Positions 56,761-64,000 of a stretch of 64,000 nucleotides of DNA are shown here, in pieces. The stretch is from the NCBI RefSeq assembly GCF_008180615.1, contig NZ_VTEH01000016.1, forward strand, positions 46,144 to 110,143. The letters are read 5' to 3'. Below the pieces are notes generated by a model. That model ran no database searches. It worked only from the letters and a program-made list of their open reading frames with translations, and was not told the origin of the DNA. Origin of the DNA: Rossellomorea vietnamensis. Lineage in GTDB: Bacteria; Bacillota; Bacilli; Bacillales; Bacillaceae_B. The number at the start of each line of letters is the position of its first letter. Position 1 is the first letter of the stretch. The translations under genes were made by a program, and so were the position numbers.

Positions 56761-58551
56761 ATGAAGAAAATAGGAATTTTGCTGGCAGCCTTCGTATTAT
56801 TTTTAGCAGGCTGTGTCCAGACTGAATCAGATGTACAAGAAGGGCCGACATCAGATCCAAAAGGTGAAGTACCAGAGATTGAAATTTTAGGGATGGCTGC
56901 AAGCGAGGATGATATGAACATTTTGCGTGACCAGTTGACGAAAAATGGTTTTGACGTAAAGCTTAATATCCAGCCTGATTACGGCAGCTTCACCTCTCAA
57001 AAGGAAGCGGGCAACTACGATCTGGCAGTAAACAGTTGGACAACCGTAACCGGTAACCCTGATTATGCTGTTCGTTCATTATTCACTTCTGACGGTGACA
57101 ACAGCTTGTTTGCTGATGAGAAAGCGGATGAGTTAGTGGAACAAGCTGCTAAGGAATTGCCTGAAGAATATCAAGAAACCTATAAAGAGCTGGAACAGCA
57201 TGTGGTATTGGACAATGCCTACATTGCACCGTTGTTCAATTCGTATAAAGCTCAAGCTGTTAATGATCAGGTAGTCGATGAATCAACTGTGCGTTTACCA
57301 AAATCCAGGGCGCAGGTATGGGAACAGTACGACTTCGTGGACCAATCGAAACGTGACAGCGAGCCGTTGATTGTTCATCAATCCATTGGTTCTTTAACTT
57401 CTTTAGATCCTATTAAAGGGAATGACGGTTCGATCAATACATTAAATACAAACATGTATGTACGATTAGTCAACCTGACAGATGATGATCAGGTAGTATC
57501 CGATGGTTCACTTTCTTTAAACCACGCAATATCTGAGGGCAGTGAAGATTACTACTTCTTGCTAAGAGATGATATCCATTTTGCGGCTGTCAATGACAAT
57601 CAAGCAGTGGATACCGGTGAACTGGTAGGTGCAGAAGATGTCGTGTTTTCTCTGAACCGGGCGAAGGATCCGAAATCCGTTCCGGACCACCGTACATTCA
57701 GTCTTCATGAAAACATGGATTCCATCTCAATCGTTAATGATGTAAGCGAGCTTGATGGAAAAACAGCAGATGGCAAAACCATCCGCGAAGCCCTGGAAGC
57801 AGGAGTAGACCAGGAAATCACCCAGCTGGTGGATGATAAGACAAAAGTGAAAAATAATTCCGGTGTTTATCAGGTGGTCAAAGTAACCACGGTTAACCCA
57901 TTCCCGCAGGTGTTGAACTATCTGGCGCACCAATCTGCCGGTATTGTTTCACAAAAACAAGTGGAAAGCATCAATACGTATGACGTAGAAAGCTTCGATG
58001 TGAATACAGATGTACCTTACGGCGATCAAAGAACCGTAACAGAAGGCGGCAGCTATAATAATCACTTGTATGCCAGCGGTCCATATATCTTAACGGTTAA
58101 AAATGACTATGAAGCACAATTTGTGAAAAATCCTGCCTATATGCCAGGAACTGAAAACGAACCAAAGGTATCTGAAATTGAAGTAAAATTCATTCAAGAT
58201 GCGGATAGTGCGCTATCAGCAATACGAAACGGAGAAATTCATATTCTGAATGGCGTGCCTGAAACAAAATATGATCTCGTAAACGATGACGAAAAATTAG
58301 CGCTGCAACAAAACGAAAGCAATGGAGTTTCATACCTTGCTTTCAATATGAAAGACCGTGAAGTTTCCGAAAGTGCCGCACTGCGTAAAGCCATTCTTTA
58401 CTCTGTAAACCAGGAAGAATTCATCAGTTTCTACCAAGGAAACAAAATGAAAGCTGTTTCGACAGTAAGTCCCCTGGTTAAGACTGACTTAGAAGTATCG
58501 GCTGACAGTGAAAAGGCAAAAGAGTTCTTAAATGAATATCTTGAGCAATAA
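56761..58551 (+). CDS. Peptide-binding lipoprotein, apparently circularly permuted
   Basis: 596 residues; lipobox L-A-G-C with Cys18. In family SBP_bac_5 the order is S-L-D-P, A-E-D-V-V-F-S, A-L-R-x-A-I, then a domain with E-Q-L...G-I-x-V and D-Y-D-L-A. Here the last part comes first: R-D-Q-L-T-K-N-G-F-D-V-K-L and N-Y-D-L-A-V-N-S-W-T lie at about 55-100. T-S-L-D-P follows near 205, A-E-D-V-V-F-S near 290, and A-L-R-K-A-I-L-Y-S-V-N at about 540. Substrate probably oligopeptides. Confidence 0.85.
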   Translation: MKKIGILLAAFVLFLAGCVQTESDVQEGPTSDPKGEVPEIEILGMAASEDDMNILRDQLTKNGFDVKLNIQPDYGSFTSQKEAGNYDLAVNSWTTVTGNPDYAVRSLFTSDGDNSLFADEKADELVEQAAKELPEEYQETYKELEQHVVLDNAYIAPLFNSYKAQAVNDQVVDESTVRLPKSRAQVWEQYDFVDQSKRDSEPLIVHQSIGSLTSLDPIKGNDGSINTLNTNMYVRLVNLTDDDQVVSDGSLSLNHAISEGSEDYYFLLRDDIHFAAVNDNQAVDTGELVGAEDVVFSLNRAKDPKSVPDHRTFSLHENMDSISIVNDVSELDGKTADGKTIREALEAGVDQEITQLVDDKTKVKNNSGVYQVVKVTTVNPFPQVLNYLAHQSAGIVSQKQVESINTYDVESFDVNTDVPYGDQRTVTEGGSYNNHLYASGPYILTVKNDYEAQFVKNPAYMPGTENEPKVSEIEVKFIQDADSALSAIRNGEIHILNGVPETKYDLVNDDEKLALQQNESNGVSYLAFNMKDREVSESAALRKAILYSVNQEEFISFYQGNKMKAVSTVSPLVKTDLEVSADSEKAKEFLNEYLEQ

Positions 58552-58571
58552 GTAATTAAAGAATAGATAAA

Positions 58572-58611
58572 GTGCCTGTCTCCAATTTTTCATAAGGAGG
58601 CAGGCATTTTT
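58572..58611 (+). terminator. Terminator of the peptide importer operon
   Basis: GTGCCTGTCTCC pairs with GGAGGCAGGCA across a 12-base loop, then TTTTT. Confidence 0.82.
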
Positions 58612-58724
58612 CTGTTTAGAGGTTTTTAAGTAATGCGGTTTTTCCAAAGGCTCTTTTCGCAAAGATTGTGGCTGGATAAGGTGACGCCTTATTCCATCCC
58701 GAATATCCATGCTTCACCCGGGAC

Positions 58725-59553
58725 ATGAAGGACACCTATCATTTAAAACCAGCCTCCAGGTGTCCCTCACCGGTCTCCCGAAGGACACCTAGCATTGAAA
58801 ACCAGCCTCCAGGTGTCCCTCAACCAGCTCTGGAGTGACACCTAACATCGAAAACCAGCCACCTGGTGTAACTCAAACGGCTCTCGAAGGACACCTGGCA
58901 TCAAAAAACAGTCTCCAGGTGTCCCTCACCCGGTTCACGAATGACACCTAGCATCGAAAACCGGACTCCTGGTGTAAACTCAAACGGCTCTCGAAGGACA
59001 CCTAACATCGAAAACCAGTCTCCAGGTGTCCCTCACCCGGTTCACGAATGACACCTAGCATCAAAAAACAGCCACCAGGTGTCATTCACCGGCCTTCGAA
59101 GGACACCTAACATCGAAAAACAGCCTCTAGGTGTCCCTCACCCAGCTCCCGAAGGACATCTGGCATCGTAAAATGGACTCCAGGTGTCCCTCACCCAGCT
59201 CCCGAAGGACATCTGGCATCGAAAACCAGCCTCCAGGTGTCACTCAACCAGCTCTGGAGTGACACCTAACATCGAAAACCGGCCACCTGGTGTAACTCAA
59301 ACGGCTCTCGAAGGACACCTGGCATCAAAAACCAGCCTCCAGGTGTCCCTCACCGGTCTCCCGAAGGACACCTAGCATCAAAAACCAGTCTCCAGGTGTC
59401 CCTCACCCGGTTCACGAATGACAGCTAGCATCAAAAACCAGCCACCAGGTGTCATTCACCGGCTTTCGAAGGACACCTAACATCGAAAAACAGCCTCTAG
59501 GTGTCCCTCACCCAGCTCCCGAAGGAAACCTAACATCGAAAACCACTCCTAGG
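58725..59553. repeat. Tandem array, 16 units of about 53 bp (GACACCT...AGGTGTC type)
   Basis: GACACCT (or a one-base variant) starts at 58731, 58784, 58837, 58890, 58943, 58997, 59050, 59102, 59155, 59208, 59261, 59314, 59367, 59420, 59472 and 59525. Steps are 53 bp with single 52 or 54 exceptions. Each unit has arms GACACCT and AGGTGTC (perfect complement) 20 bases apart, an intervening AGCATCGAAAACCAG, and a following CCTCACCCGGTTCACGAAT. Sub-patterns repeat in blocks, suggesting growth by unequal exchange. Not coding. Confidence 0.96.
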
Positions 59554-60095
59554 ATCACGATGCTTACACGAAGAATGCTTTTAACGACGGGAGAATCAGT
59601 TGATAGTGGCCGTGAGTTTCTGATCGGGATACTCACAATGGAGTCGGGCCGGGTTAATTCAAGGTCGTGTAGTGGGCAGTTTTTTTGATTGCCTATCAGC
59701 TATGAACTTCACTGTACATACAAGAGTAATATCACAAGAAAGGGACAAGCTGCAGTCTTGTCCCTTAAAAATAGGCGTATCTTATGTCAGGTCCAGTAGA
59801 TTCATCTGGGTCATTTTTTATCGTGAAATGTACGAAGTTTTTCGAGGAAAAACCAACTGAAACAAAGTGGATACAAGAGCATTGGAATTGAACAAAACTA
59901 CATTTTACCTCGCATTAAATCGCGTTGTCAAGAATAAATTTGCGTTTTTACCTAAAAAATGTTATAATTGGCTTTAAGTAGTTTTTTAAATGCGTGCGTT
60001 CTTAAATATCTTATAAAAACCGAAGGAAATTCAAACAGTTTTGTGAGCTTTTAAGGTAATAGGACCCGAGTTATTACACAAGGAGGACTAGTATA
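59554..60095. other. Gene-free 542-bp stretch with promoter
   Basis: No sound gene. A GGGACAAGCTGCAGTCTTGTCCC hairpin lies at 59741-59763 and may terminate transcripts leaving the array. A promoter TTGCGT, 17 bases, TATAAT at 59940-59968 precedes the next gene with a 5' leader of about 120 bases. I see no recognised riboswitch. Confidence 0.5.
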
Positions 60096-60950
60096 TTGAA
60101 TTTAATCGATAAGAAAGTTACACATAAGCGGTTTGGCATGGGAAGTATCGTTAAACATAATGATACAGTCATTGAAATACATTTCGCATCGGAAAATAAA
60201 AAGTTTGTTTACCCTGATGTATTTGGAGAGCATCTGGAAATACATGATCAAAATGCGGCTAATTCACTTGAAGAAATTATTCAACAGAAGGAACTGGAAC
60301 AAAAAGAGGAAGAACTGAAGAAGGAAGAGGAGAAAAAGCTGCAGCGGAAATATCAGGAGCTGCGATTGGGACATGAAAAGCTCATGAGAAACCATAAGCT
60401 TCATCCCGAATCCCAAATGGTGACCTGGTGTGACACAGAAGAACAGAACACTGTCTTTTCAGAGTGGAAGGTTTCCTCTGGTGCAATCAAAAGCGGTGCC
60501 AACAAGGGTAAACCAAACAAACCGATTCGCTTGCACCAAAACAGTGCTGTCCTGCTGACGGAGATAGATTCCAGCAAGCCTGAACAAGACAGACGGATTT
60601 TGGGTGTCTTCATGGTGAAAGATGGTTTCATCGGTAAGCTGTGTGAAGATGGATCGATTCCGGCTCATGAGGAATACAGACTGCAGCTGACAGAACAAGA
60701 AGCAGATCAGATGCTTTTCTGGAAATACTATGTTAATGAAAAATCTCCGGATAAAATGACATGGAATACTGGGAAGTACCGTTATTTTGATAATGTGTGG
60801 ATGGCTCAAATCCTGCAGGATATCGTTTCATTGAAAAGTGACCCTGAGGAACAAAAACAGGCACAGCAATTTTTAGATCATTTCTGTAGAATGAATCAAA
60901 TTATAGAGCAGGATCTGCCGAAGCCTAATGGGGCATTGATGCGGTCTTGA
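60096..60950 (+). CDS. Hypothetical protein with N-terminal barrel-like domain and coiled coil
   Basis: 284 residues. The N-terminal 50 residues (V-T-H-K-R-F-G-M-G-S-I-V-K-H-N, then I-E-I-H-F-A-S) look like a small SH3-like barrel of the kind seen in UvrD- or CarD-type proteins. Residues about 58-100 are a Glu/Lys-rich coiled coil. The remainder is soluble with W-C-D-T-E-E-Q-N-T-V-F-S-E-W. TTG start nine bases after AGGAGG. Function unknown. Confidence 0.7.
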   Translation: MNLIDKKVTHKRFGMGSIVKHNDTVIEIHFASENKKFVYPDVFGEHLEIHDQNAANSLEEIIQQKELEQKEEELKKEEEKKLQRKYQELRLGHEKLMRNHKLHPESQMVTWCDTEEQNTVFSEWKVSSGAIKSGANKGKPNKPIRLHQNSAVLLTEIDSSKPEQDRRILGVFMVKDGFIGKLCEDGSIPAHEEYRLQLTEQEADQMLFWKYYVNEKSPDKMTWNTGKYRYFDNVWMAQILQDIVSLKSDPEEQKQAQQFLDHFCRMNQIIEQDLPKPNGALMRS

Positions 60951-60960
60951 TGAAAATAAC

Positions 60961-60994
60961 AAAGGATACCGCTCATTTGGAGTGGTATCCTTTT
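60961..60994. terminator. Terminator between convergent genes
   Basis: AAAGGATACCGCTC pairs with GAGTGGTATCCTTTT. Confidence 0.88.
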
Positions 60995-61002
60995 GTTTAT
61001 AT

Positions 61003-61401
61003 TTAATCCTCATTCTCAATCTCTTGCATCTCCTCATGTTTAATGCCAAAAGGAGCACCGCCCTCAGTATATCCCGCGATAAAAGCAAGTGTTTCATCAG
61101 ATTCAATTAAATCCTGCAGTTCACGAGCTTCCTTTTTCCTCTTTTTGTTTTCTTTTTCCTGTTTTTGAATATCTATTAATCTTTTTATTTCTGCCCTTTC
61201 TTCGCTGCTTATGGTAAAACCAAAACTCGACAGTTCCTTCATCGAGTTCTTCAGGTTAAGACGGAACTTTTTAGAATAAGCCTTTACAATATTGTCGCCT
61301 TCATACTCGCTCACCCAGGAGATCGCTGCCTGTTGCCGTTCTTCCCTCGTAAGTCCCCAAAATTCTTTTTTCTTGCTTTTGCGTTTCTTTTTTTTAGCCA
61401 A
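61003..61401 (-). CDS. Lysine-rich hypothetical protein (132 aa)
   Basis: The N-terminus is very basic (AKKKKRKSKKKEFWGLTREE), then Y-E-G-D-N-I-V-K-A-Y-S-K-K-F, and a helical Lys/Glu stretch in the middle. It ends acidic (E-E-M-Q-E-I-E-N-E-D). GTGAGGG on the minus strand precedes ATG 61401. Could bind nucleic acid; family not recognised. Confidence 0.65.
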   Translation of the reverse strand: MAKKKKRKSKKKEFWGLTREERQQAAISWVSEYEGDNIVKAYSKKFRLNLKNSMKELSSFGFTISSEERAEIKRLIDIQKQEKENKKRKKEARELQDLIESDETLAFIAGYTEGGAPFGIKHEEMQEIENED

Positions 61402-61472
61402 ATTTATCCCTCACTTTAAAGAATTTTTCCCATTTAGAGCTAACTATTACTATAGGAATGGGAGGGTGTTTA

Positions 61473-61842
61473 ATGGTTAATTATAAATTGAAATCTCACC
61501 TATTGGAAGTGGTGGATAATCCGTTGAACATGAATGACCCAGTGTGTACAAGGAAAACCATTCAATAGGTTAGTGGCAGAGGGTTTTGAAGAGAATGAAA
61601 CAAAAGAAATGATCGCCAGTGTCCTGACTGAAGAAATGTTTTACATGATGAAAAATGAAGAACACTTTGATGCTGAACGCTATGCAGAAAAACTGTCGCT
61701 GCTGCCGGGTTATCTTAAAGGATATGATGACGGGGATGCAGCCCCTGTTCCGGAACCTGTAAGAGGCGGACCATCCGTTGGCAGGAATGAACCCTGTCCG
61801 TGCGGCAGCGGGAAGAAGTACAAAAAGTGCTGCGGGAAATAG
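61473..61842 (+). pseudogene. SEC-C zinc-motif protein, frameshifted near the N-terminus
   Basis: ATG 61473 after GGGAGGGTG reads VNYKLKSHLLEVVDNPLNMN, then D-P-V-C-T-R-K-T, and stops at TAG 61566. The next frame continues the same protein from about 61560 as F-N-R-L-V-A-E-G-F to the C-terminal zinc motif N-E-P-C-P-C-G-S-G-K-K-Y-K-K-C-C at 61842. The join needs removal of one base near 61557-61561. Either a real one-base insertion or a read error. An in-frame ATG at 61534 could still make the C-terminal part. Confidence 0.72.
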
Positions 61843-61987
61843 AAATTTTTAAAATGAAAGATAAACCGTTTATTCCGCAGAAAAGATGTTTATTTTAGAA
61901 AGTCAATATTTTTTTTGATTATCCATAGATGTATTGCTAATGTACATACATTAGCATAAGATATAAGTAAGAAAGGAGTGAGTAGCA

Positions 61988-62284
61988 ATGGCAAAAACTA
62001 CAAATCTCTCTGTGAGGCTTGAACCCGGACTTAAAGAAGAGGCTGAATTGATCCTTGGCCAATTAGGCATTCCTGTTTCGAATGCAGTAAATATCTTCCT
62101 TAAACAGGTTGTTATGCAAAGAGGTATACCCTTTGATGTTAAGCTCCCTTCAACAAAGCCTTTGGATGCTCTGAGTTTGACTGAACGGGAGTTAAATGAA
62201 GAGTTAGAAATGGGATATGCTGATTTTGTACAGGGAAACACAAAGGCTCTTGAGAAGGTTTTTTTAGAAATCCGTAATGATTAA
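61988..62284 (+). CDS. RelB/DinJ-family antitoxin
   Basis: 98 residues. TTNLSVRLEPGLKEEAELIL is the ribbon-helix-helix start of RelB/DinJ antitoxins, followed by L-G-I-P-V-S-N-A-V-N-I-F-L-K-Q-V-V and G-I-P-F-D. It would bind the downstream toxin and repress the operon through the ribbon-helix-helix dimer. The ribosome site AAAGGAGTG precedes ATG. The partner toxin is interrupted by a stop codon, leaving this antitoxin orphaned. Confidence 0.9.
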   Translation: MAKTTNLSVRLEPGLKEEAELILGQLGIPVSNAVNIFLKQVVMQRGIPFDVKLPSTKPLDALSLTERELNEELEMGYADFVQGNTKALEKVFLEIRND

Positions 62285-62289
62285 GATAT

Positions 62290-62616
62290 ATGAAATATAG
62301 GATTGAATTAACAGAACAAGTCTCCTCAAATTTGAGGGGTATTTATTAATATATTGCTTTTACTCTGCTCGAACCTGAGATTGCTGCCAGGCAGTTAGAG
62401 CGGTTTGGAAATGCCATAATGAGTCTGGCTGAAATACCATTTAGATTTCATTCATTTGAAGCAGAGCCGTGGCATAGCCGAGGGCTCTGCCGGAAGCCAG
62501 TGGATAATTTCTCTGTTTTCTATATACCCAGAGAGAAAGGCAAAACAGTGACCATTATCCGAGTCATGTATGGAGGAAGAAATATTGACGAACAGCTGAA
62601 AAAGACTGAGTATTAA
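62290..62616 (+). pseudogene. RelE/ParE-type toxin with in-frame stop codon
   Basis: Starting ATG 62290, six bases after the antitoxin stop, the frame reads KYRIELTEQVSSNLRGIY, then TAA (62347-62349), then Y-I-A-F-T-L-L-E-P-E-I-A-A-R-Q-L-E-R-F and on to TAA 62616. RelE/ParE relatives usually have Y-x-Y-I-A at this place, so a single change such as GAA to TAA explains it. The tail keeps R-V-M-Y-G-G-R-N-I-D. The toxin is probably inactive; 62617-62811 after it has no gene. Confidence 0.82.
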
Positions 62617-62811
62617 AACCTGATTTTTCGGCAAGTAAGTAAATTGTTAAACTCACATAACTATTTAAGTAAGTAAAAAGGGACGAGGCTCAGCCTAACG
62701 GGTTGGTTTCAGGGAGAGAAAATTTAAAATAACCAGTGAATTAACAAGGGTTTTAGCAAGCACTTTAGCAGCATATTTAACCTGCTATAGCGAGCAATTA
62801 GCGGTAAAAGC

Positions 62812-62846
62812 AAAAAGGCTTAGAAGTTTTATCTTCTAAGCCTTTT
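62812..62846 (-). terminator. Terminator of the methyltransferase gene
   Basis: AAAAAGGCTTAGAAG pairs with CTTCTAAGCCTTTT; T run on the minus strand. It lies 50 bases after the methyltransferase stop. Confidence 0.88.
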
Positions 62847-62896
62847 GACATTCTTCTTCCATTAACGCCCCCTTTTGTTGAATAGCATAAAGAATA

Positions 62897-63643
62897 TCAC
62901 TCTGAAAACTTACAAATACATACCTCTGTTTTATAATGGAAAGTTACTCTTTCGTTTTGTTGATATTTTGAGAATAGTTGGTGAAGTTCTGCAACAAACT
63001 CAACATACATACTATCTAGTTTTGATGGTGTGTATGATAAAGATAGTGCTCCTCCTACAAAACCTTCCTCTGTTACTGTTTGCCAATTGTCATAATATAC
63101 CTTGGTGTAATCTTGTCCAAAGAAATTAAGTTTCTCTTCATCTGGGTCAAAATTAGAAATTGCGGCAGTTGTTTTGACTTTATACTTATGTAAAGCTGTT
63201 GTATATTCTTGAGCAAATTGACTGTCTGTCTGCATTTCATTCCACAAAATAAGCACATATCCATCATCTTTTAAGATTCTTTGAAATTCTTTCTTACATA
63301 AATTCTTATCAAACCAATGAAATGCCTGTGCAATAGTGATAACATCAACACTATTTTCTTTCAATGACGTTTCTTCGGCTGGAGCTTTAATAAATTGGAT
63401 ATTATTAATATCCTTACAATGCTTTCTGCACTCATAAAGCATTTGTTCGTTTGGCTCAATGGCCAAAACGCTGCACTCCAAACTTCCTAACATATGTGTA
63501 AGAATTCCCGTACCTGCTCCAATATCAGCTATGGTAGATTGTTTATTAACACCTAGTTCACTAAGTATTTTTAATACTTCATTTGGATAGGTTGGTCTTC
63601 CAATTGAATATTCTTTAGTTTTATTATCAAATTCATTTTTCAT
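62897..63643 (-). CDS. Class I SAM-dependent methyltransferase
   Basis: 248 residues. Motif I I-A-D-I-G-A-G-T-G-I-L (37-47) binds SAM; A-I-E-P-N-E-Q-M-L is the acidic post-I motif; I-T-I-A-Q-A-F-H-W-F near 105 is typical of the small-molecule methyltransferase group (UbiE/Methyltransf_11-like). The gene is clearly AT-rich compared with the window average and stands alone beside mobile DNA, so recent acquisition is plausible. Substrate unknown. Confidence 0.88.
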   Translation of the reverse strand: MKNEFDNKTKEYSIGRPTYPNEVLKILSELGVNKQSTIADIGAGTGILTHMLGSLECSVLAIEPNEQMLYECRKHCKDINNIQFIKAPAEETSLKENSVDVITIAQAFHWFDKNLCKKEFQRILKDDGYVLILWNEMQTDSQFAQEYTTALHKYKVKTTAAISNFDPDEEKLNFFGQDYTKVYYDNWQTVTEEGFVGGALSLSYTPSKLDSMYVEFVAELHQLFSKYQQNERVTFHYKTEVCICKFSE

Positions 63644-63777
63644 AATAGGTCCCCAATCTTAGCGATTAATTAATGTGTTTTTCTAAAAAAGTTAGACGTA
63701 GAATACTTTTTAAAGTTCACTTTATTCATGACAGATAGGTAAGGGTTTGAAGTTATCGCTCCCTTTTCCCCCTGCTA

Positions 63778-63811
63778 GCACCGTACGTGCGGCTTTCACC
63801 GCATACGGCGC
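63778..63811 (-). ncRNA. Group II intron domain V
   Basis: The minus strand reads GCGCCGTATGCGGTGAAAGC then CGCACGTACGGTGC, 34 bases. It has a GAAA tetraloop, the CGT bulge and paired ends, the invariant fold of domain V. The catalytic triad position reads CGC instead of the more common AGC. Confidence 0.88.
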
Positions 63812-63816
63812 CCCAA

Positions 63817-63999
63817 CTAATCCAATTCATTCATTTCTATGTAATTAATAGAAGCACTTTGATTCCAATTTATGATTGAGTCGTTTCCGCAATGTTTTCG
63901 GAGTTCATTTACCTTTTGGATTTGTTTTTTATTTAACTCTAGAGTTTTCATTAAATCTTTCATCTTTTCAATATCCTTTAAATGAACCAGGCGGTGGAC
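63817..63999 (-). CDS. Group II intron-encoded protein, C-terminal fragment (5' end outside window)
   Basis: The last 60 codons of a frame open past the window edge. The sequence VHRLVHLKDIEKMKDLMKTL then E-L-N-K-K-Q-I-Q-K-V-N-E-L-R-K-H-C-G-N matches the C-terminal HNH-endonuclease part of group II reverse transcriptase/maturases (C-H-x-L-I/V-H, then L-N-x-K-Q-L). It should be a full-length protein beyond the window, but this cannot be seen. Confidence 0.78.
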   Translation of the reverse strand, partial: VHRLVHLKDIEKMKDLMKTLELNKKQIQKVNELRKHCGNDSIINWNQSASINYIEMNELD

Positions 64000-64000
64000 G

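Larger units (their letters stand above)
63735..64000 (-). mobile_element. 3' end of a group II intron (runs off the window)
   Basis: Read on the minus strand, it contains in order the end of the intron-encoded protein, an exact 34-base domain V, and a domain VI-like stem AAGGG...CCCTT ending near ACCTATCT. That is the 3' part of a group II retroelement; the rest lies beyond 64000. The 3' splice site is approximately 63735; the exact base is uncertain. Confidence 0.82.

Noticed and set aside
58725..59553. CRISPR array
   Set aside because: The supposed spacers are near copies of one another, units are 53 bp with internal inverted arms spread through the unit, and there are no cas genes in the window.
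59672..59860. 62-codon frame in the gap after the 53-bp array
   Set aside because: Passes through a hairpin, has no ribosome site, and shows no protein-like pattern.

Overview
The window looks like chromosomal DNA of a spore-former-type Bacillaceae bacterium (Firmicutes) of moderate GC. Strong AGGAGG-type ribosome binding sites, frequent TTG/GTG starts, and Bacillus-type families (DgkB, RlmCD, YtrA-like GntR/ABC, ECF sigma/anti-sigma pairs, YndM-like DUF2512, DUF4257, DUF2268, DUF4030) all point that way. I cannot fix genus or species. In Bacillus subtilis dgkB (yerQ) and rlmCD (yefA) are neighbours. Here they are about 32 kb apart, and the space holds accessory genes and repeat arrays.

Layout. 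1-5 kb: the 5' part of a bioY biotin transporter gene behind a BirA-like operator, a P-loop kinase plus HAD hydrolase pair, small membrane proteins, a thioredoxin-like protein and an XRE regulator. 5-10 kb: an arylamine N-acetyltransferase, a Bacillaceae intergenic repeat element, and a four-gene ECF sigma/anti-sigma/membrane-protein operon. 10-18 kb: dgkB, a 52-bp tandem array, a mechanosensitive-channel-like gene behind a sigma-B-type promoter, and a complete TAXI-TRAP uptake operon. 18-36 kb: many small single genes, including a cyclic-phosphate-processing receiver-like protein, two S66 peptidases, alpha/beta hydrolases, Nudix and GNAT enzymes, a DUF2268 lipoprotein lacking its zinc ligands, and a second ECF sigma factor with a DUF4030 partner. 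36-43 kb: a 21-bp-period array, a YtrA-like GntR/ABC operon, a 53-bp array, a CPBP protease, microproteins, and a GNAT gene behind a probable leader-peptide attenuator. 43.6-47 kb: rlmCD followed by an AT-rich three-gene cassette that I read as a toxin-antitoxin-chaperone (TAC) locus: ADP-ribosyltransferase-like toxin, small antitoxin and SecB-like chaperone. 47-51.7 kb: a response regulator, ABC transporter and histidine kinase operon, then a peptidase-like hydrolase. 51.9-58.6 kb: a peptide ABC importer whose substrate-binding protein appears circularly permuted and whose two permeases carry large N-terminal extensions. 58.7-64 kb: a 16-unit 53-bp array, a hypothetical gene, two decayed genes (SEC-C frameshift, RelE nonsense), a SAM methyltransferase, and the 3' end of a group II intron at the window edge.

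Two things stand out. The first is the AT-rich TAC cassette at 45.3-46.5 kb. It resembles the phage-defence CmdTAC architecture, in a lineage that normally lacks SecB. The second is a set of intergenic tandem arrays with different sequences but near-identical periods of 52-53 bp (about five DNA turns), plus one of 21 bp (two turns). Two of the 52-53 bp arrays, and to a lesser degree the other two, have inverted-repeat arms and shared framework motifs, as if they are members of one family of phased sites. All functional assignments rest on motif recognition by eye; no database search was run.
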